Assembly: GCA_022414725.1 (NCBI GenBank)
Contig: CM039462.1
Coordinates: 730,385 to 794,384, forward strand
DNA length: 64,000 bases
Direction of reading: 5' to 3'
Origin: Microglena sp. YARC
Lineage: Eukaryota > Chlorophyta > Chlorophyceae > Chlamydomonadales > Chlamydomonadaceae
Position 1 is the first letter of the stretch, and each line of letters opens with the position of its first letter. This document shows positions 1-8,576 of the stretch, in pieces. The notes under the pieces were generated by a model. It saw only the letters and a list, made by a program, of their open reading frames with translations. It had not been told where the DNA came from and ran no database searches. The translations under genes and the position numbers were made by a program.

Positions 1-883
1 CTCCCGATACACGGGGTGTGCACGTGCGTCGATTGAATGGGAAAACGACTTCGTTTTGCGTGGACAAACACAATGTCATCGATGGCGACACAATGTTGCA
101 GGGTGACATTTGCTGGGGGGGGGAAACAATTTATGTCTGAACGAGCCTAAAATCGTAGACCTTTTGAATCTAGAGAACTTGATGAGTACTAGTATTTCTA
201 ATGCGGAGAGGGTGATTCGAAATGACCGAGAACTTCGGACGTCGGGTGCGAATTCGTTGTTCGTCCGTGCGAGCAATGATATGTCGAGTCACGAGAACGT
301 TTTCTCTAGTGATACCAAGAATCTTGCTGAATTTGACAGAAGAGCTAGATCCGATCTGACATCCCATTGGAAACAACAAGAGCTTCAGAAGTTGGCAATC
401 GTACGCGTAGACAACAGAAACAAGGTCCAGGAGTCGCGGTTGACTCGTCTAGAGGCACTTCTGAAGAGGGTTGAAGTGAGGGCGTTTAACATCTTGAAGG
501 AATCTGCAACCAACGCATGCGCTAAGAAGACAAGTCCGGAGCCGAAAAAGGTCAAAATTACTTTGTTCGACCATCGCGACTACGGAGGTACTCAGCTTTC
601 TCAGGATTTCAAGGTGAGCGACGTGGAATACAGAGTAGAAATGAAAAATCACCCTTTTTGGGGTCCATTGGAGGACAAAGTCTCTTCGATTAGGATAGAA
701 CCCGATGTTGGTGTAACCGCATCAATTGCAGGATACCATCATCCATTTCACGAGAACAGGAAACCTAACCCTTCGGTTATGTGGTTCGCGTCAAATGGGC
801 ACGTTAACGAGAGTCCAAACATCGGAAAGGAAATGGAAGACAAGTTTAGTGCCTTAAAAATAAAGGTGACATCGATGAAATGA
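1..883 (+). CDS. Fibre-like structural protein, paralog A, with C-terminal beta/gamma-crystallin-like domain (5' cut by window, frameshifted)
   Basis: The long open part starts at 110, with an in-frame ATG at 182. The reading frame upstream of the G9 run at about 115-123 (it contains GDTMLQGDICW) also reads as protein, so the gene enters from outside the window and is broken at that run. Order seen: a GDICW...LCL motif, a polar helical stretch, a short leucine-rich coiled-coil segment (SRLTRLEALLKRVE, about 107 residues from the ATG), then a C-terminal domain from about base 550 (KITLFDHRDYGG...) resembling a beta/gamma-crystallin fold. The GD(I/V)CW and RL(T/K)RLE blocks recur in the genes at 7073-8546 and 8577-10091, which defines a paralog family. 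A particle-surface fibre is inferred from this architecture. The crystallin resemblance is a pattern judgement. It converges on the next gene with a 19 bp gap. Confidence 0.6.
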
Positions 884-902
884 CCTCGATCAATCACATC
901 TG

Positions 903-1650
903 TCAGCCCTTCATTTCCTTGATTTTTTTGCATATTTTGCACTTGCATGATGTTTTGTGAATTGGAGGAGGAGAATCTACTTTGCCACCACATTTTCCAT
1001 TCGAGTTTTTGTGAATTGGAGGAGGAGAATCTACTTTGCCACCACATTTTCCATTCGAGTTGTTGTGAATTGGAGGCGGAGGATTTCGTTCGCCCTTAGC
1101 GGAATTTCCCTTCATTTCATTGACCCTTTTACAAAGCTTACACCTGCATTCATGGTTGGGCGACTTGGGTGGTGGTGGTGGTGGTGGTGGGCATAGAGTC
1201 ACCGGTTGCATTTTTGTGGGTTTCTTTGGTGTTGCGGTCACCACCATCCTCTTTGGAGCCTTACTTGGGCACTTCGGGATGTCCTCCGGTGAGGATCCAT
1301 CGAAAATTGAGCGGTACTTGCGGCATGCGCTGTCTTTGTCTTTGATTTTAGAAGGAGCCCAGCAGAAGCATCGTTTATGATTGGGGTTGGCGCTACAGAA
1401 GCTCGCGATAGCACGTAGACACCTTGGATGCACATCTCCTAGGTACCAATCCGGTGTGTTCCAGTCTATGACAGCGCCCTCGCACGCTAAGCCAAGTTTC
1501 TTTGTTGTAGGGACACTCCTTTGTTGCATCACCTTGTCGGTGAGCGCTCTGATTTTTTTTCTCTGAAAGCGAGCACCTCAGGGTCCATGTCCATGAAGAC
1601 GTGCGATAGTGTTGGGCGAGGTCTAAGACATCCTTGGTGTAGAACTTCAT
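903..1650 (-). CDS. Cysteine/proline-rich hypothetical protein with tandem repeats (N-terminus frameshifted)
   Basis: The main frame (903-1532) encodes about 200 residues. The N-terminal half is Cys/Trp-rich (AIASFCSANPNHKRCFCW), followed by a proline run (eight P) and two copies plus a partial copy of PPPIHKNSNGKCGGKVDS. It ends with CKCKICKKIKEMKG, which echoes CRCKLCKRVNEMKG earlier in the protein. A second frame, starting MKFYTKDVLDLAQHY at 1650, continues into it only if one or two indels near the T8 run at 1553-1560 are assumed, so the real start is probably near 1650. The paired CxCxxC clusters could bind metal or form disulfides. I do not recognise the family. A virion or membrane-associated role is possible but unsupported. 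Confidence 0.5.
956..1117. repeat. 54 bp in-frame tandem repeat
   Basis: Three successive copies (the third diverged) begin near 956, 1010 and 1064 with tgtgaattggaggmggag. The period is 54 bases, a multiple of three, so the host protein keeps its frame as copies are gained or lost. Confidence 0.85.
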
Positions 1651-1808
1651 AGAAGAAATTCAAAGGTCATGAGCCCTGCGTTCCACATGTAGTCCGAGTT
1701 GATGGGTGATCGGCAAATTGCTCAGAATTAGTTGCTCTTTTCATGGGAGGCAACGTGGCCTTAGCATGGTGATAGGTTCTAGCCTGTGGTTCTCAAGATT
1801 GACTGCCG

Positions 1809-2190
1809 TTACTTCCAATTCGGAGTAGGACTTAGAGACCATCCCAGGTAAAACTGATCCGGGTAAATCGGCTTTCGCAGGGTATCCTTTGAGTCGCCCA
1901 AAATTACATCACCGGAGCCCATGCGCACTCCTACGACCTGAGGTTCGGGTAGAAACATGAGTGTCATGGCGTTGTTCGACGACGTGTTGGCGAATATTTG
2001 GAAGGCCTTAGTAGAAGATTCCACGGTATGATTCGGCAACGTCATCCGTGCAACGAAGAAGAGCCGAAGCTCGGTTGCCATCTATTCCTATTTGGTGGGA
2101 AACGGAGGTCCGGTCAGAGAGGTCCCCGTTCCGAGATGGAATGCAGGGCGATTTTTGTCGTTATCGAGGAACGTGGGTTTGCGGTTGAAC
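1809..2190 (-). pseudogene. Truncated unknown gene next to the palindrome
   Basis: The frame 1809-2081 encodes 90 residues ending in a natural-looking C-terminus (...YLGWSLSPTPNWK). Just upstream (about 2085-2190) a second frame reads well (FNRKPTFLDNDKNRPAFH...) and would join it after a frameshift near 2085. Upstream of that the coding signal runs straight into the left arm of the palindrome at 2191, so the 5' part of the gene seems to have been lost there. No family was recognised. Confidence 0.35.
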
Positions 2191-2280
2191 TGTCAGCGTA
2201 TACTACTAGAACACAAGTGCCATACAGGCATCTGATCAGATGCCTGTATGGCACTCGTGTTCTAGTAGTATACGCTGACA
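2191..2280. repeat. 90 bp near-perfect palindrome
   Basis: Bases 2191-2235 are the reverse complement of 2236-2280 with one mismatch (acaagtg against cactcgt). There is no spacer; the centre is tctga|tcaga. As single strand or RNA it would fold into a 45 bp hairpin. Confidence 0.95.
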
Positions 2281-2507
2281 ATAATGCCTGACTCGGGAGG
2301 AAAACGGGGGGTTCGATCCTCCCAGAAGGTCGCGTACACAGGCGGGTTGCGGGTCTGATCAGTACTAAGTTTCCCCCAGCGTAAGACCATAGCCGAAAAA
2401 GCTTGGCTGTGGATTAGTGGAACCTCTGGGTAATCTGTTCTCCTCCCGGGACATGCATTATTGTCAGCGTATACTACTAGAACACGAGTGCCATACAGGC
2501 ATCTGAT
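2236..2507. repeat. Larger inverted repeat sharing a palindrome arm
   Basis: The palindrome arm occurs a third time at 2463-2507 in the orientation of the left arm. Complementarity with the right arm extends outward: 2281-2305 pairs with 2437-2461 with about four mismatches in 25. The region therefore forms a roughly 70 bp inverted repeat (2236-2305 and 2437-2507) around a 130 base loop. The third copy leads directly into the 16 bp tandem array. Confidence 0.85.
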
Positions 2508-2510
2508 CAG

Positions 2511-2806
2511 ATCCGTGGAGACTTAGACTTAGACCCGTGGATCCGTGGAGACTTAGATCCGTGGAGACTTAGACCCGTGGAGACTTAGATCCGTGGAGAC
2601 TTAGATCCGTGGAGACTTAGACCCGTGGAGACTTAGACCCGTGGAGACTTAGATCCGTGGAGACTTAGATCCGTGGAGACTTAGACCCGTGGAGACTTAG
2701 ATCCGTGGAGACTTAGATCCGTGGAGACTTAGACCCGTGGATCCGTGGATCCGTGGAGACTTAGACTTAGACCGGTGGATCCGTGGAGACTTAGATCCGT
2801 GGAGAC
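2511..2806. repeat. 16 bp tandem-repeat array (atccgtggagacttag)
   Basis: About sixteen units of a(t/c)ccgtggagacttag occur in a row, with irregular ATCC/ACCC alternation and a few 8 bp half units (atccgtgg). The period is not a multiple of three, which argues against coding. It begins inside the end of the third palindrome-arm copy. Confidence 0.95.
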
Positions 2807-3147
2807 GACGGACCCGTCGACCAAACAGCCCTTCTCAGAGGTCGATTGATGCGAGGTTTTCCACACATGACATCCTCGGTATTCACACGATTGGTGCTTA
2901 CGAAAAGTGTCAGATTTGCGAGGATCGATTCGGGCAAGGCCTCCTGCACCGGAATTATATTTACTTTCCTGGAATTAGGGGATTGGGAAGTTTCTGCAAA
3001 CTTTGGGGATTTGGCGTTATTTGGCAATGCAGTAACTGTACTTTGCAATAAGTTCATATACTTGCCTAACATGTCGGCATCTCCGCTGCTTTCGTTTCCG
3101 AATGACTCGAGAAGAAGATTTTTATCGCCTCCTCCATCCTGATCCAT
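2791..3147 (-). CDS. Hypothetical protein running into the tandem array
   Basis: An open frame starts at ATG 3147 (MDQDGGGDKNLLLESFGN...) and reads about 118 residues of ordinary composition. It stops at 2791, inside the last 16 bp units, so the C-terminus may be an accident of the repeat array and the gene truncated. No family was recognised. It could be a minor virion or regulatory protein, but nothing in the sequence decides this. Confidence 0.4.
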   Translation of the reverse strand: MDQDGGGDKNLLLESFGNESSGDADMLGKYMNLLQSTVTALPNNAKSPKFAETSQSPNSRKVNIIPVQEALPESILANLTLFVSTNRVNTEDVMCGKPRINRPLRRAVWSTGPSSPRI

Positions 3148-3179
3148 GACGTCGGTGGGTGGCGACACGGGTTCAAGTG

Positions 3180-3595
3180 GTTTGTCCTTTCATTTCTTTG
3201 CATTATGTTAACAAATATAATTTAGAATAACGACCTGCATGGTCAACCAGTCAAAAATGTAGGAGCTGGGTGGTCCAATGACACTAGGAGGATCAGAGTC
3301 AGAAAAATAATGAGAATGACTAGCTGCGTTAATAATTCATTTTTTGTTGGACTACAATCAGTGGAACAGTAAATGAAACATAATATCGGATGGAAATAAA
3401 TGTACGATATCGCCTCTATAAAATTATTTGTTTGCGAACATGAGTCGCTCTACAGTCGGTGGAACAGTAAAATTAAACAAAGCGGCGACAGATGGTGGAT
3501 GGTCCTACAAAATGGCCCACCACCCTTTATTTCAGCATTTTAAGGTTGATTGAACAAGTGTGGAAATCCTTGCGAGCGACTGATGTTCGTAAATA
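3180..3595. mobile_element. Nested remnants of a second Tc1/mariner-like element
   Basis: There is no gene here. Bases about 3350-3415 and 3452-3520 each match the 5' part of the transposase relic at 40738 (agtggaacagtaaa...tggaaataaatgtacgatatcgcc; tcggtggaacagtaaaatt). Bases 3578-3593 match its antisense motif actgatgttcgtaaa. The related string gatggtcctacaaaatg recurs at about 56270. Confidence 0.65.
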
Positions 3596-3623
3596 CAGTT
3601 GTTCTCAAATAAAGTGGGACACT
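3596..3623 (+). repeat. Left terminal inverted repeat
   Basis: Begins CAGTTGTTCTCAAATAA after TA at 3594-3595. Related sequence at 13708-13733 and 49063-49085 marks other remnants of the same family. Confidence 0.9.
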
Positions 3624-5210
3624 TTATAATCATCCAGACTGCAGATCGTTGCTTTTGGGCAACGTTGGGGGGTGCAGAAGGTTGAAGAGGTTCTCGAAGA
3701 TATTCCGAGTAGCCTCTTTGGTAAACCGTTCAACCGTCTGTGTCCCATATCAGTATCAGGGGGTGGGGGTGGGGTTGTCGAGGAACTTCTCGGCGCGTCT
3801 CGGCGAAACGCGAGAGGACGCTCTCTCCCAAAGACTTGGTGAAGTGTAAGCATCAGGATGTTTCTGGAAGCGTTCACATCGCGGTCCCAAGTCTTCCCGC
3901 AGTGAAGCATACCACCGCTCTGTTGGGTGGCGCTCCGCTTTGACTGCTTTTGCAGTGGAGGAATCTTATGAATCCGCTTGCGTCCTTCTGTACATTCCCA
4001 ACCTGTACCGTCTTGCTTCTTACGATGAGTGAGTGCAACCATGTTGCAAAGGTGGTTCTCACAGCAGCTGCTCGTTTGAGATGTTCTGAACTCATCGATG
4101 TCCTCCATGATGACGTTTTCTCGGCTACGAAGCTCTAAACGAAATAGCTTGGAGAGGGCACAGTCGCTAGAGATTGGCGTCGCCCAGACACAGACTTTCC
4201 AATCACCAAACCCGACGAAGTAACGTTAGCGCTCTTCTTTCTCGGAGCTACGAAGTCAGCAATCTCAACAATAAGTTTTCTGTTTCTTGCAGTACCTTCG
4301 AAAGGCGGAGGTTTCGGTACCCCCTGGAAGCACGGATGTGCAAGAAGGATTGGGGCGGCACCCATGTAGAATCTGGGTACGCACCAATCTGTTCAGAACT
4401 CGAAGAGTCTCTATCCGGAATGATACCACCGACGATATCAGCCGTCTCGAGGTTCAAACGTCAGTTTTGACGCTGAGACTTGAAGATCAGACCTTGCGAT
4501 AATTATTGCGCCGAGCTGTACGATCTGGTACCCTCCGTTGAGTCCTGTTACAGTCAGATATCAGTAAACCCCGGGTCTACCGCAGCCACGACCACATTGT
4601 CAAGGAAGGATACAATGCCACCTCGTCTGTTGTCACGTACACATGCGCCCCCGCAGTAGAGAAGCGCGCCTGCAGGCATCGAACATGTAGACACGTAGGC
4701 TTATTCATCAAGATGCTGACTGCAAAGCCGTCTGTCACAATGCGGTAACCGAACTTCCGAGAAACTGTCTCACTTTCTTGAGGTTTGCGAAGCGCTCCAT
4801 ATTCCTTGATGGTTTTTTGGAAGCAACGTCTGCCTTGGAGGCATGAATCAAAAAGTGGCACTCGTTGACCATATAGAAAAAGGCCATTTTAGAAATCGAA
4901 TGTGCGACAGAGTGAATCCAGATTTGTAAGGCACAACGAGAATGGTGCGATGTTTTTCGTTTTTCGTTTTTCGTTTTTCCTTCGATGGTCTCCGACAATA
5001 TCTTGTGGTACAAGAGGCAGGGTCATGTGAGCCGGAGACGCAAAAGTGTTTCCGGATGGTAAGGTAGAAGCCCCCTGAGACAGAATGCCACTTCGGTGCA
5101 AAGAAGGCGTTTCGCGTTATCTGCGTCCACCCTAAGGTTCTTCGAGGAGATAGCCAAGCTTCGCTCAACTTTTCAAGCCTCTCTTGAAGTTTAGTCAACC
5201 TACAACGCAA
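3605..5210 (-). pseudogene. Fanzor (eukaryotic TnpB-like) RNA-guided nuclease, frameshifted
   Basis: TnpB/Fanzor proteins are RuvC-like nucleases guided by an RNA from the element's 3' end. Motifs seen in order on the minus strand: a segment reading FGYRIVTDGFAVSILMNK (about 4700-4750); the RuvC-I motif VAAVDPGF (about 4566-4585, in a frame offset from its neighbours); IVEIADFVAPRKKS (about 4250-4290); a DEFRTSQTSSCC segment (about 4060-4097); and the C-terminal zinc-ribbon/RuvC-III signature CGKTWDRDVNASRNIL (about 3854-3900). The pieces lie in different frames (3605-4108, 4135-4365, 4577-4861, 4848-5210), so several indels have occurred. Some zinc-ribbon cysteines look displaced. The stop codon lies inside the terminal inverted repeat. 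The N-terminal limit is uncertain; it may extend to about 6129. Confidence 0.8.
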
Positions 5211-6147
5211 AGGGGATCTTCTGGTTCCTTCCTACCGACTCCCTTTCTTCGCAAAGAGCAACTGCACTTTTTTGCCGATTCGAAAAGATCTAGATGTTGG
5301 AAGCTTGGTTGGAGCTTTTGTTGTATGAGGGGCTCATCTTTGGAAGATGACGTCGAGATTTTGTAGGGATGCACTTGATCAATGCAGCCACGATGTCCGA
5401 CCGCAGGTGCTTTGCAGGCGGTTATGAATTAAGGGTGATGATTCTGGGTGGCTGGGGTTTCTGTGGTACTTCCACTTCAAGTAAGTCGTTATGCGTTGCT
5501 CAAGGTTGGTCCAAAATGTTAGAGCATTGTGGCCATGAGATAAGACAGGTTGCAATGATCTGGTTATTCACTCTCCCGAATGTCAACTTTGATTGCCGGC
5601 TCTCTTAACTAAGTCGAACAGAAGCCGACATACTCTCGAAGTCTTCTCCAAGAGTCGACCCATTACATTTGTTGGTACTGGGGACTGCAATAAGGCACCT
5701 GTAGAAGAAAGAAGTTGCGATATTTACAGGAGGGACAGCGATACCATCTTCTCAAAAAGACCCGAGCAATGTGGAATTTGGCGAAAATATAACCCTTCCA
5801 AGCAACTTGTTAACATATGTCCAGTACCAGTGTGTCGATTCTTGTTACGAAGCCAATCATGGGGAATAAAGGTACTCAATTTCATCTTAGACCACACAAA
5901 TGCTCGCCCAGGTGCAACACGTCCCCGTCTTCCTCCCCTTCATAATCGACAAGTTCTGCAACGTCATCATGTTGGTCAGCCTCATGTACCAACGATGATG
6001 ATCGCCGATCCATTCTCCATCACAAATGTACCCCGAAAACGTTTTGATGTAATCTGGATCTGCAGACAGGGCTCTCTCGAACATTCCTAACGGTGCAATC
6101 TCTCGTATTAAAATCATATATTTTGACAAGTCTTTATCTCCACATTT
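5211..6147 (-). other. Interior of the transposon: probable N-terminal part of the Fanzor relic
   Basis: An open minus-strand frame at 5887-6129 (80 residues, starting MSKYMILIREIAPLG and including WIGDHHRWYMRL) and broken frames down to about 5220 read better as protein than the plus strand. I could not place a Fanzor motif here, so inclusion in that gene rests on position and typical length (600-800 residues). Confidence 0.35.
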
Positions 6148-6999
6148 CTAGAACAACAACATATTTGCATTAAGTAATCGGAAATACAGGTTGACGCGGG
6201 TCATGGACATATGCAACATGTAGTCTCTTTCATGCTTCCCAAATATTTGTTCAATACTCGCGATTAGCTCTGGGGCAATAAGGAGGGGTGGTACAAAGCT
6301 TCCACCTTTGCAGTCGATATATCCTGTGATTTCTGAAAGAATGGTGAAATCCCGAATATTATCCATGACGATCGTGGTTTCTCTTTGGGATGACTGAAAG
6401 TTTTAAAGAATTTAATGAAATCTTCTTTTTTACAATTGTGCTCCAATAACTGATAATCTATTATTCCCTGAGATGAAATAGCGAGTAATAAAGTGAACTT
6501 CACACGACGGAGGTTACTCATTGTCTTTCGTAAGTTAATCGAGAACCGATCTTGCTGTATCCATATTTTGCTGTGTTCTCCAGCGTAAAATCCTGCTTCG
6601 TCGATACAAACAACGTTAGAGCTTTCTCTGTACTTGTCACAAAACATTTCTACATTTCTTTTGAATGTCCGTAGAGAACTGTGGGAAACGCCTTCTTCCT
6701 AGAAATCCACATTGTTTTATGTGTCTCGATGCAGTACTGATAGATAATCTCACATTACAACTCTTGCAAATTATACCGACCAAATCCTTGCATGTTATGA
6801 AGGGGTTCTCTGCAAAATTATTGGATATCGTGGAACGTAAAAGCATGGACAATTCTTTCCTTTTTCGTTTTAAACGCTTACTTTTACCAACCTGATCAGC
6901 ATTGACCCATCTATGTAGTGAGCTCTTGCGACACGTTGTATATATTAAAACTTCCTGAGACTCCTCAAAAAATATTTGTAGTGAACCACGGACCTGTAC
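6148..6999 (-). pseudogene. Tc1/mariner (IS630-like) DDE transposase, frameshifted
   Basis: An N-terminal helix-turn-helix region lies in one frame (about 6999-6637; it includes ISTASRHIKQCGF). The catalytic domain is split over two further frames. The first Asp sits in CIDEAGF (about 6588-6605), the second in MDN (about 6361-6366), and the third acidic residue in IEQIFGK (about 6234-6254), after a degraded form of the usual PPYSPxLNP block. This D-D-E order is the DDE_3 transposase pattern. Two frameshifts (about 6640 and 6300-6366) break the gene. Together with the TA target sites it explains how the element moved. Confidence 0.85.
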
Positions 7000-7033
7000 C
7001 TGGTTTCAAAGGATATCATTCAAATTATACTGA

Positions 7034-7061
7034 GTGTCCCAAAATTATTTGAGAACAACTG
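7034..7061 (-). repeat. Right terminal inverted repeat
   Basis: The reverse complement begins CAGTTGTTCTCAAATAA and reaches GGGACACT after a 3-4 base difference from the left end. It is followed by TA at 7062-7063. Confidence 0.9.
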
Positions 7062-7072
7062 TATACAATGAG

Positions 7073-8546
7073 TTACCATGACCATGCCTTTGCCTTTGCC
7101 TTTGCCTTTGCATAGGCTTGTGCTGCTGATAATTCACAAACAGGTTTGGTTGACCGATTCAATGTATCGTACATCGATCCCTCCAAATTGCTTATCATAT
7201 TCTCCAGACGTTTCAGACGATTATCTTGCGTAATGTTGTTATTTTCAACACGCTGTATGTAATTATTCTTTCGTTCCTCCCGGTTCCGAATGGATTGGAT
7301 ACCGGATGCAATGGCTTTATCCTTAATTACAAATTGTCTCACCCTCTCATAATATTCCGCAGTGTGCTCTTTCATCATTTTGAAACATCTGAGCGTACTT
7401 TTATTCGTGTCGGCTAGCAAAGTGTGCCAACTGTTTAGTTTTATCTGTCTGGGTTCCTGTGATCTTACTACCCATAGTCTTATCCAACTGAAGGAGACCG
7501 TCAAACAACTGACCCATCATACACACCTTATCTGAGTTCCAACAAACGTCTCCCGTATACGTTCTCGACCGCCTATGACGTTGGCTTTGTTCACCCCAAA
7601 AGAAGTCCATGTACCGTCATCGCGTTTTCAAGTGAACACCCTTTCTGTGATTTTCCCAAACCACCCAGAACAACCGATCCGCCGGCAACGCCATCGATGC
7701 CGCGCACGTGAGTCCCACTCGACCCATTGCACGTTGAGATCCTTTTGGCGCTGAAGTTACCACCGATATTCATGTCGGGACCATGCACGATTCCTAGGCT
7801 CTTCCCTAAAACCATCCGCTTCCCCAGAAGCTGATCTCGACCAACGTGACTACCTCCAGCCACGAGGTGGTCCTTGGCAGTGATCAGATTACCGCGCAAC
7901 ACGTGGTTCCCATGACACCCCAGTCTCCTTGGGTCAACGAGCTCCTTCCAGTAACAGTCGACCACTAAGAACAGCGTTGCCGTCACCGTCAACCCCGGCC
8001 GACTCGCATACCCCCATCGCGTCTAACTCCTGCATAGCGCGCCACATTCCCCCCAACTACGGCATTACCTTTTCACCACAGTCCGCCGTTCCACCGATAG
8101 CTCGCCTGCCACTCGTGCACCGTTCGCAACATCTAGTCGTCCGATATCCGTGGTCCCGCTAACAACCAATGAACCTCCCACTCTCGTCCTAGGCAAATTC
8201 GCCATACCGTTAACGTTCAGTGCGCGCAAGACGGACCGTTGGCTACCTCGCTGATGTTCCCGCGGATGCGCAAGTCCCCCGTAATTTCGGCGTTCTCGCC
8301 GACGACCAGTTTGCCAGCGTAGTACCCGTCGGGCGAGGTGCACATCTGTTGGTCGGGACCGCATACGCGTATTGCACCGAACGGAGTATCGACCTTTTTG
8401 TTCGGCGCAGATATTTGTTGCGTCGGCGTTGCTGAGGAACCAACCACCTTCAAAGCGTTCCTCCCCTTAATTCGAACACCTGCAATGGTTGCGCACACAA
8501 TCAACACAATGATAAGCAGAACGATAAACATACAGTTTGGGGGCAT
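7073..8546 (-). CDS. Fibre-like membrane-anchored structural protein, paralog B (frameshifted)
   Basis: The start is ATG 8546. Residues about 6-25 form a signal anchor (FIVLLIIVLIVCATIAG). A short domain follows (CTSPDGYYAGKLVVGENAEI), then a long Gly/Val/Asn-rich repetitive stretch (LRALNVNGMAN..., VGGSLVVSGTTDIG, LRGNLITAKDHLVAGG) whose short alternating hydrophobic steps suggest a beta-helix. Next come a GDVCW...VCM motif, a coiled-coil (DNRLKRLENMISNLEG) and an AYAKAKAKAKAW tail. Reading frames change at about 8220-8360, 7990-8065, 7600 and 7400-7500. Compared with paralog C (8577-10091) the block order is the same. Its stop is 12 bp from the transposon, so the C-terminus may have been altered by the insertion. 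Projection from the virion surface is inferred. Confidence 0.65.
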
Positions 8547-8576
8547 CAACGTTTTTTGAATTTAAATACATTAAAA

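Larger units (their letters stand above)
3596..7061. mobile_element. Tc1/mariner-type DNA transposon carrying a Fanzor gene
   Basis: The left end CAGTTGTTCTCAAATAA...GGGACACT (3596-3623) is matched in inverse orientation at 7034-7061. Both ends are flanked by a TA dinucleotide (3594-3595 and 7062-7063), the target-site duplication of Tc1/mariner elements. Inside, on the minus strand, lie a DDE transposase (6148 to about 6999) and a Fanzor/TnpB relative (3605 to at least 5210). Both are interrupted by frameshifts, so this copy is probably not autonomous. It inserted beside a fragment of another element and 12 bp beyond the stop of the fibre gene at 7073. Fanzors carried by several eukaryotic transposon classes and giant viruses are established knowledge. 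The assignment here rests on the motifs described. Confidence 0.9.

Noticed and set aside
957..1196. Plus-strand frame with tryptophan run
   Set aside because: The WWWWWWW run is the antisense of the proline stretch in the minus-strand gene; repeat composition, not coding.
2308..2345. tRNA T-arm-like sequence (ggggttcgatcctccc)
   Set aside because: No matching acceptor stem, D arm or anticodon arm in the right positions; it lies in the loop of a larger inverted repeat.
2191..2806. CRISPR array
   Set aside because: The 16 bp units are directly abutting with no unique spacers, and no cas genes are present.
5593..6090. 165-residue plus-strand frame in the transposon
   Set aside because: The opposite strand reads better and agrees with the direction of both recognised genes of the element.
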